DNA from: Stygiobacter sp.
GTDB lineage: Bacteria; Pseudomonadota; Alphaproteobacteria; Rhodospirillales; Magnetospirillaceae
Direction: 5' to 3'
DNA: 64,000 nucleotides
Assembly: GCA_006218045.1 (NCBI GenBank)
Contig: VBWB01000022.1
Span: 1 to 64,000, forward strand
A model generated the notes under the pieces. The model did not search any database, was not told the origin of the DNA, and saw nothing but the letters and a program-made list of their open reading frames with translations. Shown piece by piece: positions 37,574 to 47,710 of the stretch. The translations under genes were made by a program, and so were the position numbers. Numbering within the stretch: the first letter of the stretch is position 1; every line of letters begins with the position of its first letter.

Positions 37574-37671
37574 GGCTTGCCTCCTTAAGCCGAGATACCT
37601 TCTCTGCCGGAAGGTTTAGGGCCTCACCGTATCATGCCCGTCCAGGTTTGCACATGGGGGCGATGCGGTGG

Positions 37672-38163
37672 CTAAAGCAAGCCGACCTCTTCCATTTTTT
37701 CCTTGAGGCGTCCTTCTTTTTTGCGCAATGCCTCTTCCATGCGTTTGATGCGGCGGTCCAGATCCTCGATATTGGCCAGACGTTCCTGTCGCTTGCGCTG
37801 GTTCCAGCCGGCGCTGGCCCGCTTGATGCCCCAATCGGCGGCGATGAAGAACAGGCAGGCGCCGGCCAGCACCGAGACCAGGGCGGCCCAGCCGCCGAAG
37901 GTGCGGTCCACCGCCACCACCGCCCCCCAAAAGCCGATACTGACCAGGGAGGCGGCGCCGATCAGCATGACCCGGTTGACGGTGCGGTCGTGCTGGGTAT
38001 GGCGGCGCTCGGCGGCGCGCAGGGTGTTGACGATCTCCTCGCGGGCGATGGCCTGCCAAGTGCGGAACGACATGCCCTTGACCGTGCGGTTGTCGCGGAT
38101 GGTCTGTTCCAGCTTGCGGACCAGATAATCCGCCCGCTGTTCTGGACTGGGTCCGTCGGCCAT
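37672..38163 (-). CDS. Membrane protein with C-terminal coiled coil, unknown function
   Basis: A 163-residue protein. A helical N-terminal part (about 1-60) precedes two membrane helices (about 65-85 and 92-110) and a highly charged C-terminal coiled coil (LANIEDLDRRIKRMEEALRKKEGRLKEKMEEV). The start at 38163 is 9 bases after GGGGAG; another ATG three codons upstream has no spacing to it. I do not recognise a family. It lies alone between the response regulator operon and a degenerate receiver protein. Confidence 0.7.
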   Translation of the reverse strand: MADGPSPEQRADYLVRKLEQTIRDNRTVKGMSFRTWQAIAREEIVNTLRAAERRHTQHDRTVNRVMLIGAASLVSIGFWGAVVAVDRTFGGWAALVSVLAGACLFFIAADWGIKRASAGWNQRKRQERLANIEDLDRRIKRMEEALRKKEGRLKEKMEEVGLL

Positions 38164-38306
38164 GCACGTCATCTCCCCGGTGACCACAAGGTCGGCGATC
38201 CTATCACCGCTCTCCGTCCATGCAAACTCACCCTCCTCCGCCGTGCCGGGGGAGATGACGGCAGATCCCGGCACGGACGGAGGAAGGCGATACCCGGCGG
38301 GCTCGG

Positions 38307-38930
38307 TCAGACCCGCGGGGCATCGCGGCGTTCAAGCGGCTGGAAGCCGTTGTGGCCCTGGCGGCGCTCGGGGCCGTCCCAGACGGCGCCGATGGGGTCG
38401 CGGCGGTCGGCGCTGCGCCAGTTTTCATGGCGGCGGCGGTCACGGTCCTGAAAATCCAGCCGGCGGCGGCGGCGGTCGGGGCCGAAGAAGCCGCCGCCTT
38501 GGATGTAAAGGCGCGGATGCTCGACGATGGAGCGCAGCCGGCTGGCGAGAACCTGTTGCGACCACGGCCTCAGCATGAATTCGTTGCCGCCGGAATCGCG
38601 GGCGGTGGCGATGTGGTTGAGACCGGCATAAGCGGTCATCACCACCACCGGCAGGAAGCGGTGCTGGTTGGCGGGGGCGCGCAGGCGATGCAGGAAGTCG
38701 ATGGCGTCGACCTGTTCCGACCAGTCGAGGAACAGCACATTGGGCTGTTCGGATTCGATGGTCAGGATGGCGTCGCGCAGACGACCGCAATCCATCACCC
38801 GTTCACAGCCCATGGAGGTCAACATGTCGCGCAACAGGCGCCTGTTGGTCAGGTAGGGGTCGAAGATCAAGGGCCGGCAGCGGCTGAAATCGGACCCGAA
38901 GGCGGTTTGCGGTGCGATGACATAGGCCAT
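38307..38930 (-). CDS. Degenerate receiver-domain protein with basic tail
   Basis: A 207-residue protein. A receiver-like fold (LIFDPYLTNRRLLRDML, VLFLDWSEQVDAIDFLHRLR, PVVVMTAY, NEFMLRPWS) keeps the central Asp, but one acidic-pair residue is lost and the conserved Lys of the KP motif is replaced by Arg (RPW). About 60 C-terminal residues are rich in Arg/Asp (RRRRRLDF, RDRRRHENW, ERRQG) and probably disordered. Phosphorylation may be absent or altered. The start at 38930 has GGGAG upstream; a GTG three codons earlier is possible. Confidence 0.75.
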   Translation of the reverse strand: MAYVIAPQTAFGSDFSRCRPLIFDPYLTNRRLLRDMLTSMGCERVMDCGRLRDAILTIESEQPNVLFLDWSEQVDAIDFLHRLRAPANQHRFLPVVVMTAYAGLNHIATARDSGGNEFMLRPWSQQVLASRLRSIVEHPRLYIQGGGFFGPDRRRRRLDFQDRDRRRHENWRSADRRDPIGAVWDGPERRQGHNGFQPLERRDAPRV

Positions 38931-39042
38931 GGCGAGCACTCCCGTACCCCGCCCCCGCTGGGCTTCACCCCCTTGAGGGGCGACTTATCCCTCGGGGGGC
39001 GACTTATCCACGTGGTCATTGTCCCTCTCGCCGACAAGAGGT

Positions 39043-40215
39043 TCAAGAGGATTGTTTGTAGGGTCCAAGCTCCGCCTGTTCACTCATGTCCTCGGCCAAC
39101 AGCGTGCGCTCGTGGGCGACGAATTTGTCGACGGCGCGACGCAAGCCCTCGTCCTTGATCCAATGGGCGGAATGGGTGGCCGTGGGCAGATAGCCGCGCG
39201 CCACCTTGTGCTCGCCCTGAGCCCCGGCCTCGACCCGCTTGATCTTGTGGGTGATGGCGAAATCGAGGGCGCGGTAATAGCAGGCCTCGAAATGCAGGAA
39301 CGGGGCCTGAAGCCCCGGGGCGCAGCCCCAGTTGCGCCCGAACAAGGTGTCGCCGCCCAGCATGTTGAAGGCGGCGGCCACCGGCTGGCCGTCTTGTTCC
39401 ACCCACACCAGCACCACCTTGTCGGCCACTTCCGAGACCGACAGATGGTCGAAGAAGGCGCGGTTGAGATAGGCCGATCCCCATTTCCGGTCGATGACGT
39501 TTTCGTAGAAGCGATGAAAGCAATCCCAGTGCCGGGCCTTGATGTCGGCACCGACCAAGGTGGTGATATGGAAGCCCTGGGCCGCCACCGCCTGGCGTTC
39601 CTTGCGCACCTGCTTGCGTTTGCGCGACGACAAGTGCCCAAGGAAATCGTCGAAGCAGTCGTACTCAGCATTCTCCCAATGATATTGGCAGCCCAGGCGG
39701 CGGATGAAACCGGCGCTTTCCAGCAAGTCCGCCTCGGCCTCGGTGGGGAAGGTGATGTGCAGCGACGACATTCCCGCCTGCGTCGCCAGCCGCACCATGG
39801 TTTCGGCCAGGGCCAGCCGATGGGCCGGGTCGTCGTGGCGCGACAGCAGGCGCGGCCCGCTGGCCGGGGTGAAGGGCACGGCGCATTGCAGTTTGGGATA
39901 GTATCGACCGCCGGCCCTGGCATAGGCTTCCGCCCAGCCCCAATCGAACACGTATTCGCCATAGGAGTGGCTTTTGACGTACATGGGCGCCACCGCCACG
40001 ATTTCGCCATGCCCGTCGCGTATCAGCACATGACGGGGCAGCCAGCCGGTTTCGCCGGCCACCGCGCGCGATTGTTCCAAGGCCGCCAGGAAGCCATGGC
40101 GGATAAAGGGATTGCCCGCCCCGGCGCAGGCATTCCAGTCGAGGGAGGGTATGGCATGGATGGATCCGACGATTTCGGCTTGCCCGATGGTTTCGCCTTG
40201 CAACGTGTCGGTCAT
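39043..40215 (-). CDS. GNAT/FemAB-like acyltransferase, COG3146 family
   Basis: A 390-residue soluble protein of the COG3146/DUF482 group, related to GNAT and FemAB-type peptidyl transferases. Typical stretches are FIRHGFLAALEQSRAV, FDWGWAEAYARAGGRYYPKLQ, FGRNWGCAPGLQAPFLHFEACYY split over the last third, and EAGAQGEHKVARGY. Its physiological substrate is unknown; cell-wall or amino-group acylation has been suggested for the family. It is divergent from the DUF445 gene with 20 bp between starts. Confidence 0.85.
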   Translation of the reverse strand: MTDTLQGETIGQAEIVGSIHAIPSLDWNACAGAGNPFIRHGFLAALEQSRAVAGETGWLPRHVLIRDGHGEIVAVAPMYVKSHSYGEYVFDWGWAEAYARAGGRYYPKLQCAVPFTPASGPRLLSRHDDPAHRLALAETMVRLATQAGMSSLHITFPTEAEADLLESAGFIRRLGCQYHWENAEYDCFDDFLGHLSSRKRKQVRKERQAVAAQGFHITTLVGADIKARHWDCFHRFYENVIDRKWGSAYLNRAFFDHLSVSEVADKVVLVWVEQDGQPVAAAFNMLGGDTLFGRNWGCAPGLQAPFLHFEACYYRALDFAITHKIKRVEAGAQGEHKVARGYLPTATHSAHWIKDEGLRRAVDKFVAHERTLLAEDMSEQAELGPYKQSS

Positions 40216-40235
40216 CTTCGCCCAATTCCCGCATC

Positions 40236-41369
40236 ATGGTTTCCCTACAGCATCACATGGCGGCAATGATGGGAAAATCCAAGCTTATCCCGCCGCATTT
40301 GCTGGCCGGCGGCCTGTTGCTGGTGATGGTGGTGCTTTTCGCATTGGCCTGGCATTTCCACATTCCGGCGCTGAAGGCCTTTGCCGAGGCGGCCCTGGCC
40401 GGTGGCATCGCCGATTGGTTCGCCGTCACCGCCTTGTTCCGGCGCCCCCTGGGCCTGCCCATTCCCCATACCGGCCTGATCCCGGCCAATCAAAAGCGGC
40501 TGGGGCGGGCCTTGGGCGATTTCGTCCGCGACAACTTCCTGGCCCCCGATCTGGTGGCGGCGCGGCTGCGCCAGGGCTCGCCCGCCGCGTGGCTGGCCGA
40601 GCGGCTGGCCCAGCCGGAAGTCGCCCGCGTCCTCGCCCGCCGGCTGTTGCGTCTGGCCGATGATGCCGACAGCCGCACCGCCTTGTTGGCGCTGATCCAG
40701 CCGGGGCCGTCGCTGGCGCGGGCCTTGCGCATGGTCATGCGCCATCACGGCCATCAGCGCGCCTTCGACCGGCTGCTCGATGGGGTGGCGGGGGCCTTGG
40801 CCGCCGACAATTCCTTCATCGTCGGCAAGGTCGCCGATGGCTCGGGCCGCTGGATGCCCGCTTGGGTCGACCGCAAACTGGCGGAAAAGCTGAGTGCCGC
40901 CCTGGCCGCCGGTCTCGACGATCTGCGCCGCGCCGACCATCCGTGGCGGCAAGGGTTTGAACGCTGGCTGCACATTCTGGTCCAGCGATTGGGCGAGGAT
41001 CGCGACCTGGATGCGCGCCTGACCAAGGCGGGGGAAAAGGCCCTGGCCGACTGGCTGGGCGAGGATCGCTTGTTGCCGGGGCTGAGCGCGGCCATTGCCG
41101 GCTGGGGCCGCTCGCTGGCCGCCGATCAGGCCGCCCGCGCCCGGCTCGACCGTCGGCTGATCCGGCTGGTCGAGCGCGCCTTGGTGCCCAGCCGCCATCA
41201 GATCGGCGATTTCATCGCCCAGGTGGTGGAACGCTGGGACGGCGCCACCTTGGTGGCCAAGCTGGAAGCCCAGGTCGGCGGCGACCTGCAATACATCCGC
41301 GTCAACGGCACCCTTGTCGGCGGTTTGGCCGGGTTGGCCCTTTACGGATTGTCCCACCTGTTGGGGTAG
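40236..41369 (+). CDS. DUF445 family membrane-anchored protein
   Basis: A 377-residue protein. A membrane helix (about 20-42) precedes the DUF445 signature AEAALAGGIADWFAVTALFRRPLG, and a weak second helix ends the protein (VGGLAGLALYGLSHLLG). Between lie long helical repeats. The family is widespread and of unknown function, possibly an envelope protein. Several ATGs crowd the start (40236, 40257, 40266) and none has a clear ribosome site, so the start is uncertain. Confidence 0.85.
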   Translation: MVSLQHHMAAMMGKSKLIPPHLLAGGLLLVMVVLFALAWHFHIPALKAFAEAALAGGIADWFAVTALFRRPLGLPIPHTGLIPANQKRLGRALGDFVRDNFLAPDLVAARLRQGSPAAWLAERLAQPEVARVLARRLLRLADDADSRTALLALIQPGPSLARALRMVMRHHGHQRAFDRLLDGVAGALAADNSFIVGKVADGSGRWMPAWVDRKLAEKLSAALAAGLDDLRRADHPWRQGFERWLHILVQRLGEDRDLDARLTKAGEKALADWLGEDRLLPGLSAAIAGWGRSLAADQAARARLDRRLIRLVERALVPSRHQIGDFIAQVVERWDGATLVAKLEAQVGGDLQYIRVNGTLVGGLAGLALYGLSHLLG

Positions 41370-41490
41370 TGGCGTGCGGTCCCGGCATGGCCGCTCCCGT
41401 CAAAACGGACACAGAATGGCTTCTTCCGGGGCAATGTTGATGCTATTGTCCGCGCCTCCGCTGCCGGAAAGCTGCTTGTATCCCGCGATC

Positions 41491-43089
41491 ATGACCATGG
41501 AAGCCGCCGCCATCGATTTCGCCAGCCTCAGCCGCGCCCAGCTTGTGGATGACGGCGGCAAGAAGCTGGAAGCCCTGTTGCTGGTCACCGGCGACGTGGC
41601 CGATGCCGTCACCCAGGCGGTGGGGCAGGGCTATGCCGTCATGCCCACCGGCGGCCTGACCAGCGCCATCGGCTCGTATGATTACCGGGCCGACGGCGTC
41701 AGCGCTTTCACCGGCGTCGTCGCCATCCGCCCCAAGGGCGCCCTTACCCCCGAACTGGTCGACGCCGATACCCGGCCCGAGGATTTGAAGACCCATCAGC
41801 TGTGCATCCGCCGTGAGCAGGGCACCATTGGCGTCGGCGCCGGCCTGACCTTCACCCAGGTCAATGCCGCCCTGGCCGAACATGTGGGCGGCAATGCCCG
41901 GGTGCTGGTGGATCTGACCAGCGTCGGTTCGGCCTATGTGGGCGGCGTTGTCGCCACCGGGGCCATGGGGCCGTTGCGCATGCGCCCCAGCTCCACCCTG
42001 GACGCGGTGGTGGTGGCCGACGGCAACGGAGCGCGGTTGCTGGCCGGCGATGATCTGGATCTGGTCGAGGGTATGCAGGGCTGGACCGGCATGGTGGTGG
42101 CGGCGGTGTTCCGCTTCTACGAAGTGCCGCCGGCGGAATTCGGTCTGGTGCTGCCGGTGCAGGGCACCGATATCGACGCGGTGGCCGGCCTGCTGGCCTA
42201 TCTGGAGCCGTGGACGCGGGTCAATCTGCCGGGGGCCGGCGGGCGCCTGGGCAATGGCGACACCGTGTTGAACGGCGTTGAACTGGTCAGCCGCGATTCG
42301 CTCGACGCTTTCATCGAACATGCCCAAGACCCGGCGCGCAGCAAGGCGCAAGGCCTGCTGCAATCGTGCGAATACGCCAACGCCGACATGCTGGCCTGCA
42401 TCACCGGCTGGTCGGAGCAATCGGTGGACGACGTCCTGTTCAGCCTGATGGACCCGGAGACGGAGACCATCGGCGGGGTGATGATCGAATTCGGCGTCGG
42501 CTTTTCATCGGGAGCCGAGATGGAAACCTTCCGCGCCATCCGCGAGGGCGCCCCCGACATGGCCCGGACCAAGGCCCGGGTCATCCCCGACGGGCGGCTG
42601 AAGCCGTGGAGCACCTCCACCGACGTCAATGTCGCGGTGCCCGCCGATGCCGGCACCATCGCCGCCATCCTGACCGCCTATGCCGATTACCGCGCCTTGG
42701 TGCGTGAGTTGGCCGGGCAGGTGGCCCAGGGCATCGACGTGGAATTGTCGGCCTATGGCCATCTGTCGCCGCACGGCATCGACCCCCATCACCGGGTGAC
42801 GGTGTTCGCCGATCTGGGCCGCGGCGATGATCTGGAAAGCGTGCGCAAGGCGGTTCTGGACGGCAAGCGTAGCCTGATCCGCGATCTGGTGCGCGCCACC
42901 ATCGATGGCGGCGGCAAGGTCACCGGTGGAGAAAAGGGCATGCCGTCGCTGGTGGAAATCGCCCGCGCCATCGGTGGCGAGGAGCATTTGCCCGACGATC
43001 TGCGCGCCCGCCTGGACCGCGCCCGTCGGGCCGTCGCCGCCGCACCCGCCAATTTCAGCTTCCGCGCCCCGGCGGAACTGCGCGGCTGA
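41491..43089 (+). CDS. FAD-linked oxidase family protein (FAD_binding_4)
   Basis: About 532 residues with a PCMH-type FAD-binding domain: YAVMPTGGLTSAIGSYDY, GTIGVGAGLTFTQVNAAL and LVDLTSVGSAYVGGVVATGAMGPLRMR. The family includes D-lactate and glycolate dehydrogenases and related 2-hydroxy acid oxidases. The substrate here is unknown and the C-terminal half is less conserved. The frame is open back to 41314; I prefer the ATG at 41491 (41497 also possible), where the family N-terminus begins. No strong ribosome site is visible. The upstream neighbour is DUF445, 121 bp away. Confidence 0.8.
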   Translation: MTMEAAAIDFASLSRAQLVDDGGKKLEALLLVTGDVADAVTQAVGQGYAVMPTGGLTSAIGSYDYRADGVSAFTGVVAIRPKGALTPELVDADTRPEDLKTHQLCIRREQGTIGVGAGLTFTQVNAALAEHVGGNARVLVDLTSVGSAYVGGVVATGAMGPLRMRPSSTLDAVVVADGNGARLLAGDDLDLVEGMQGWTGMVVAAVFRFYEVPPAEFGLVLPVQGTDIDAVAGLLAYLEPWTRVNLPGAGGRLGNGDTVLNGVELVSRDSLDAFIEHAQDPARSKAQGLLQSCEYANADMLACITGWSEQSVDDVLFSLMDPETETIGGVMIEFGVGFSSGAEMETFRAIREGAPDMARTKARVIPDGRLKPWSTSTDVNVAVPADAGTIAAILTAYADYRALVRELAGQVAQGIDVELSAYGHLSPHGIDPHHRVTVFADLGRGDDLESVRKAVLDGKRSLIRDLVRATIDGGGKVTGGEKGMPSLVEIARAIGGEEHLPDDLRARLDRARRAVAAAPANFSFRAPAELRG

Positions 43090-43170
43090 TCGGGCAGCGG
43101 CCAGGTTTTTTCACGCGCAGACTGATCTAAAAGGAGACGGGTGGAGTTTTCCCCCACCCGGCCAGGGAAC

Positions 43171-43497
43171 TCAGCGCTTCAACTCGGCGGTCAGTTGGGC
43201 GGCGGCCAGATCGCGGCAGCGTTCGACTTCCTTCCGGAACAGGCGGTCCTCGATCTGCACCCCCTTGGCCGCCAGATCGCGGGCCACCTTGTGGGTGGCG
43301 TCGTGGTCGGGTTCCGAGAACTCGGCGTCGACCACGGCCAGGGCATAGGCCTTGGCGGCGTCGCCGGTGATGCCCATCTGTTCCGCAGCCCACAGGCCAA
43401 GCAACTTGTCGCGGCGCACGTTCACCTTGAACAGCATTTCCTGATCAAGCTTGAACTTGGCCTCGAAAGCCTTTTCGCGATCGTCGAAGGTGGTCAT
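43171..43497 (-). CDS. DUF1476 protein, ATP synthase zeta inhibitor
   Basis: A 108-residue protein. TTFDDREKAFEAKFKLDQEM at the N-terminus and the four-helix remainder are characteristic of DUF1476. In alphaproteobacteria such as Paracoccus this is the zeta subunit that blocks reverse rotation of the F1 ATPase through its N-terminal inhibitory segment. The start at 43497 fits the family N-terminus; upstream residues in the frame are not conserved. It stands alone, as usual for this gene. Confidence 0.88.
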   Translation of the reverse strand: MTTFDDREKAFEAKFKLDQEMLFKVNVRRDKLLGLWAAEQMGITGDAAKAYALAVVDAEFSEPDHDATHKVARDLAAKGVQIEDRLFRKEVERCRDLAAAQLTAELKR

Positions 43498-43615
43498 GAC
43501 AGGCGACTTCCCTTGATGCCCCACTTACTTTGGAAGTGGTTGTCGTTTGAATCCTTTGCCAGAGCGGCGAACGTGTTATAGCCGTCATTTGTTCCCCCCG
43601 AAACCGGATTTTCGC

Positions 43616-44356
43616 ATGTGCACCTTGGTTTTGTCACGCCGCCCAGGTCATGACTGGCCGGTCCTGATCGCCGCCAATCGCGATGAAATGGCCGGGCGGC
43701 CCTGGAAAGCCCCGGCCCGCCACTGGCCCGACCGCCCGGACGTGAAGGCCGGCCTGGATGAATTGGCGCAAGGATCGTGGCTGGGGATGAACGACCATGG
43801 TGTCGTCGCCGCCATCTTGAACCGGGTCGGCACCCTGGGGCCGGCACCGGGCAAGCGGTCGCGCGGCGAACTGGTCTTGGACGCCCTCGACCATGCCGAT
43901 GCCGATCAGGCGGTCCAGGCCCTGGCCGATCTGGACGGGCGGGCATGGCGCCCCTTCAACATGATCGTCGCCGACAATCGCGACGCCTTCTGGGCCAGAT
44001 CCGACGGCGGCGGATTGGTCGAGGTTGCGGCCATCCCCCCCGGTCTGCACATGATCTCGGCCATGGATATGGACGACACCGATAGCCCGCGTCTGGCCGC
44101 CTATCTGCCCCGCTTCCAGGCGGCGGACCTGCCCGCGCCGGAAAACGGCGATTGGCGGACCTGGCAGGCGCTGATGGCCGATGGCGGCGACGGCGCCGAC
44201 AGCGAGGAAACCGCCGCCATGTGCTTTCTGCGCCCCAACGGCTTCGGCACCGTGTCGTCGTCGCTGATCGCCTTGCCGGCCATGGACGGCGAGCAAAAGC
44301 CCCTGTGGCTGTTCGCTCCGGGGCCGCCCGACAAAATTTTATATTCGCTGACTTAG
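43616..44356 (+). CDS. NRDE (TANGO2) family protein
   Basis: A 246-residue protein. It begins MCTLVLSRRPGHDWPVLIAANRDE, carrying the defining N-terminal Cys and the NRDE motif, and continues with GSWLGMNDHGVVAAILNR. These are Ntn-hydrolase-like proteins; TANGO2 relatives are implicated in heme trafficking and membrane homeostasis, but the bacterial role is unsettled. The start at 43616 puts Cys at position 2; the upstream frame is not conserved. Confidence 0.88.
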   Translation: MCTLVLSRRPGHDWPVLIAANRDEMAGRPWKAPARHWPDRPDVKAGLDELAQGSWLGMNDHGVVAAILNRVGTLGPAPGKRSRGELVLDALDHADADQAVQALADLDGRAWRPFNMIVADNRDAFWARSDGGGLVEVAAIPPGLHMISAMDMDDTDSPRLAAYLPRFQAADLPAPENGDWRTWQALMADGGDGADSEETAAMCFLRPNGFGTVSSSLIALPAMDGEQKPLWLFAPGPPDKILYSLT

Positions 44357-44442
44357 ACTATAGTATTATGTTGTTGCGCACAGGCCGTTGGTGTTAGCCA
44401 TCGCTTCTGCTCGTGGGGCACGCAATCGGGATCGTCCTTCTG

Positions 44443-46473
44443 ATGAATATACGCACACAGATCATTGCTGGTCTGACCATTGTCGTCGCTGTCTTCGCGG
44501 TGACCAGCTGGTTGAATAGCCGCGCGGTCAACGCACAAAAACCGTTGCTGATCGAGATCAGCCAACGGGCCGACACGGTGTCCAAGCAATCGATCAGGCT
44601 GTATGCGGCCATCAAGGATATGGGCCTGCAAGTGGCGCAGGTTCAGCAATTCCTCAGCGACATCTCGGCCACCCGCGCCGAGGACGGGCTGGATGACGGC
44701 TTCGACAAGGCGGAAGAGGCGGCGCAGGGCTTCGCCGAAGCGATGAGTCGGGCCCGGGCCGCCGCGCAAGTCCTGAAGCTGACCGACATCCTGCAAACGC
44801 TGGACAAGGCCGATCAGGCCTTCGCCCCCTATTACCAAACCGGCCAGATCATGGCCAAGGAATACATCCGCGGCGGTGCGCCGGCCGGCAACAAGCTGAT
44901 GGGCGATTTCGACGAAGCCGCCGAGATGATGCATCAGCGCCTGGACAACGTGGCCGAGTTGGTCGAGCAGGAAACCAATAATTCCCTGACCGGGCTGACC
45001 CTGGCGGCGGAGCGGGTCGAGCAAGGCAACGACAAGGTGTCCGACACCCTGGCCATCGCCGGCGGCATCGGCCTGACCCTGGCCATCCTGATCGGCGGGG
45101 CTTTGGCCTGGCAATTGGCGCGGCTCTTCAATCTGCTCAGCCATGACGTCCAGGCGGTGGTCGAGGAACGTCACGACCAGCATCTGAATTTGCAGGAAAA
45201 CCGCGGCGATGAATTCGGCCCCATCGCCCGCGCCTTGGCCCGGTTCCGTGCCAATGCGCTGAAATTACAGGCCATGCAGGCCGAACAGGTGAAGCTGGCC
45301 GAACAGGCCGAGCAAGCCCGCCGCCAATCGCTGCTGGACATGGCCGACACGGTCGAGGTGGAAACCGCCCAGGCGGTGGAAAACGTCGCCCGCGAGACCG
45401 TGCAGATGCGCGACCTGGCCACCGAGATGGCGCATTCCGCCCATCAGGTGGGGGAAAACAGCCAAGGCGTCGCCGCCGCCGCCGAACAGGCCCTGCGCAA
45501 TGCTCAGGCGGTGGCCGGTGCCGCCGAGGAATTGTCGGCTTCCATCCGCGAAATCGGCTCTCAGGCCAATTTGTCCACCCAGGTGGTGGCCGGCATCGTC
45601 AAGTCGGCGCGGGAAAGCGCCGACACCGTGCACAAGCTTTCCGACGCCATGGCCCGTATCGGCGATGTGGCCAAGCTGATCAACGCCATCGCCGAACAGA
45701 CCAATCTGCTGTCCTTGAACGCCACCATCGAAGCGGCCCGCGCCGGCGAGGCCGGCAAGGGTTTTGCCGTGGTCGCGCACGAGGTCAAGGGCCTGGCCAC
45801 CCAGACCGCGCGCTCGACCGAGGAAATCAGCCGCGAGGTCGGCGCCTTGCAGGCCATCGGCCGTCAGGTCACCCAGGCCATCGGCAACATCACCACCACC
45901 ATCGAGGACATCAGCGCCATCGCCAATTCCATCGCCGCCGCGGTGGAACAGCAGGACGCCGCCACCCAGGAAATCGTCCGCAACGTGGTGCAGACCAGCA
46001 ATGCCGCCGAGGAAGTGGCCGAACGCATCGCCACCGTCGCCTCGGAAGCGCAAACCACCGGGCAATCGGCCGAACTGGTCCAGCACCAGTTGGAAAGCAT
46101 CGCCGTACGGGTGCGCGAGTTGAAGGGCAGCCTCAATCAGGTGGTCCGCACCGCCACGCCGGAAGTGGACCGCCGCCGCAACCCCCGCATCAACTGCGCC
46201 GATACGGCGGAAATCCGCGTTGGCGATGCCAGCATCGCCGTGCGCATGGCCGATCTGTCGCTGTGTGGCGGCCGCATGCTGGATGTGCCCGATCTGCCCG
46301 GCGGCAATGACGGCAGCCTGCGGATTCCCGGCCTGCCGGGGGCGCTGTCGTTCCGTATCCTCGATCACGGCGAGGCCGGCATGCGTATCAGCTTCGAGGA
46401 TTCCAGCCCGGAAGCGGCGCAATTGGCCCGCTTCATCGCCGAACGTCACCGGAGCAATCGCAGCGCGGCATGA
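44443..46473 (+). CDS. Chemoreceptor with C-terminal PilZ domain
   Basis: A 676-residue receptor. A membrane helix (about 5-25) precedes a periplasmic four-helix-type region (about 30-200), a second helix (about 203-225), HAMP, and the signalling domain with [20 protein letters not shown]. After it, about 90 residues form a PilZ domain: RRRNPRINC (RxxxR) and DLSLCGGR (D/NxSxxG). PilZ binds c-di-GMP, so receptor output should depend on c-di-GMP, as described for Tlp1 of Azospirillum. The window has at least two GGDEF-EAL proteins that could set the level. The ATG at 44443 is preferred over a GTG at 44413. Confidence 0.9.
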   Translation: MNIRTQIIAGLTIVVAVFAVTSWLNSRAVNAQKPLLIEISQRADTVSKQSIRLYAAIKDMGLQVAQVQQFLSDISATRAEDGLDDGFDKAEEAAQGFAEAMSRARAAAQVLKLTDILQTLDKADQAFAPYYQTGQIMAKEYIRGGAPAGNKLMGDFDEAAEMMHQRLDNVAELVEQETNNSLTGLTLAAERVEQGNDKVSDTLAIAGGIGLTLAILIGGALAWQLARLFNLLSHDVQAVVEERHDQHLNLQENRGDEFGPIARALARFRANALKLQAMQAEQVKLAEQAEQARRQSLLDMADTVEVETAQAVENVARETVQMRDLATEMAHSAHQVGENSQGVAAAAEQALRNAQAVAGAAEELSASIREIGSQANLSTQVVAGIVKSARESADTVHKLSDAMARIGDVAKLINAIAEQTNLLSLNATIEAARAGEAGKGFAVVAHEVKGLATQTARSTEEISREVGALQAIGRQVTQAIGNITTTIEDISAIANSIAAAVEQQDAATQEIVRNVVQTSNAAEEVAERIATVASEAQTTGQSAELVQHQLESIAVRVRELKGSLNQVVRTATPEVDRRRNPRINCADTAEIRVGDASIAVRMADLSLCGGRMLDVPDLPGGNDGSLRIPGLPGALSFRILDHGEAGMRISFEDSSPEAAQLARFIAERHRSNRSAA

Positions 46474-46604
46474 CGGGCCAATTGTTTCGCCCGCTCATCC
46501 CTGCTATACCAAGCCCGTGAGCACGGGGCCGAAACGGCCCCGCGCTTGTTGTTTCCCCGGCGCCAGCCGCACCAGGCCGCGCCTCATCGATCCGGAAGTT
46601 TCCC

Positions 46605-47369
46605 ATGGCTCGACGCAGACAGATTTATGAAGGCAAGGCGAAGGTTCTTTTCGAGGGACCGGAACCGGGCACCCTGGTTCAGTACTTCAAGGATGATGCC
46701 ACCGCCTTCAACAACAAGAAGAAGGGCACCATCACCGGCAAGGGCGTGCTGAACAACCGGATCAGCGAATACCTGATGATCAAGCTGGGCGAGATCGGCA
46801 TCCCCACCCACTTCGTCCGCCGCCTGAACATGCGCGAGCAATTGGTGCGCGAAGTCGAGATCATCCCGCTGGAAGTGGTGGTCCGCAATATCTCCGCCGG
46901 TTCGCTGGCTCAGCGCTTCGGCCTGTCGGAAGGCACGCCGCTGCCGCGTTCGATCGTCGAGTATTACTTCAAGTCCGACGCGCTGGGTGACCCCATGGTG
47001 GCGGAAGAGCACATCACCGCCTTCGGTTGGGCCACCACCCAGGACATCGACGAACTGATGTCCATGTCGCTGCGCGTCAACGACTTTTTGACCGGCCTGT
47101 TCCTGGGCGTCGGCATTCGTCTGGTCGATTTCAAGCTGGAATTCGGTCGCCTTTACAACGGCGACGACATGCAGATCGTCCTGGCCGACGAAATCAGCCC
47201 CGACAATTGCCGTCTGTGGGATCTGAAGACCGGCGAAAAGATGGACAAGGACCGTTTCCGCCGCGATCTCGGCAACGTCGAAGACGCCTATCAGGAAGTG
47301 GCGCGTCGCCTGGGCATTCTGCCCGAGGGTGGCCCGCGCGACCTGAAGGGTCCGGAAACCATGCAATAA
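46605..47369 (+). CDS. purC: Phosphoribosylaminoimidazole-succinocarboxamide synthase
   Basis: A 254-residue SAICAR synthetase, the eighth step of purine synthesis, joining CAIR and aspartate with ATP. It has the N-terminal [41 protein letters not shown] and the [13 protein letters not shown] active-site region. The length is normal. purS follows 21 bp downstream in the same operon. Confidence 0.96.
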   Translation: MARRRQIYEGKAKVLFEGPEPGTLVQYFKDDATAFNNKKKGTITGKGVLNNRISEYLMIKLGEIGIPTHFVRRLNMREQLVREVEIIPLEVVVRNISAGSLAQRFGLSEGTPLPRSIVEYYFKSDALGDPMVAEEHITAFGWATTQDIDELMSMSLRVNDFLTGLFLGVGIRLVDFKLEFGRLYNGDDMQIVLADEISPDNCRLWDLKTGEKMDKDRFRRDLGNVEDAYQEVARRLGILPEGGPRDLKGPETMQ

Positions 47370-47390
47370 GCCTACACAAGGAATATTCCC

Positions 47391-47630
47391 GTGAAAGCTA
47401 AGGTTCATATCACTTTGAAGAACGGCGTCCTCGACCCCCAGGGCAAGGCGGTGCAGCACGCGCTGGGCTCGCTGGGCTTCGGCGGCGTCAACGACGTCCG
47501 CCAGGGCAAGTACATCGAGCTGGATCTGGCCGAGACCGATCCGGCCAAGGCGCGTGAAACCGCCGAACTGATGTGCAAGCAGCTTCTGGCCAATACCGTG
47601 ATCGAGAATTACAGCATCGAGCTGGTCTGA
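47391..47630 (+). CDS. purS: FGAM synthase subunit PurS
   Basis: A 79-residue PurS with a GTG start preceded by AAGGA. It begins MKAKVHITLKNGVLDPQGKAVQHAL and contains RQGKYIELDL. PurS bridges PurQ and PurL in the three-part FGAM synthase. In many alphaproteobacteria purQ and purL follow directly; here a terminator and a repeat element come next, and purQ is not in the window. Confidence 0.95.
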   Translation: MKAKVHITLKNGVLDPQGKAVQHALGSLGFGGVNDVRQGKYIELDLAETDPAKARETAELMCKQLLANTVIENYSIELV

Positions 47631-47648
47631 TACGGTTCAGCCGACAAA

Positions 47649-47683
47649 AAGCCGGAGCGGCGCAGGCCCTCCGGCTTTTTTTT
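47649..47683 (+). terminator. Rho-independent terminator of purC-purS
   Basis: AAGCCGGAG (47649-47657) pairs with CTCCGGCTT (47669-47677), followed by a run of T to 47683. It is 18 bases past the purS stop. Confidence 0.9.
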
Positions 47684-47710
47684 ATGAGCGACGCGAAAAA
47701 TAGGCGCAGG

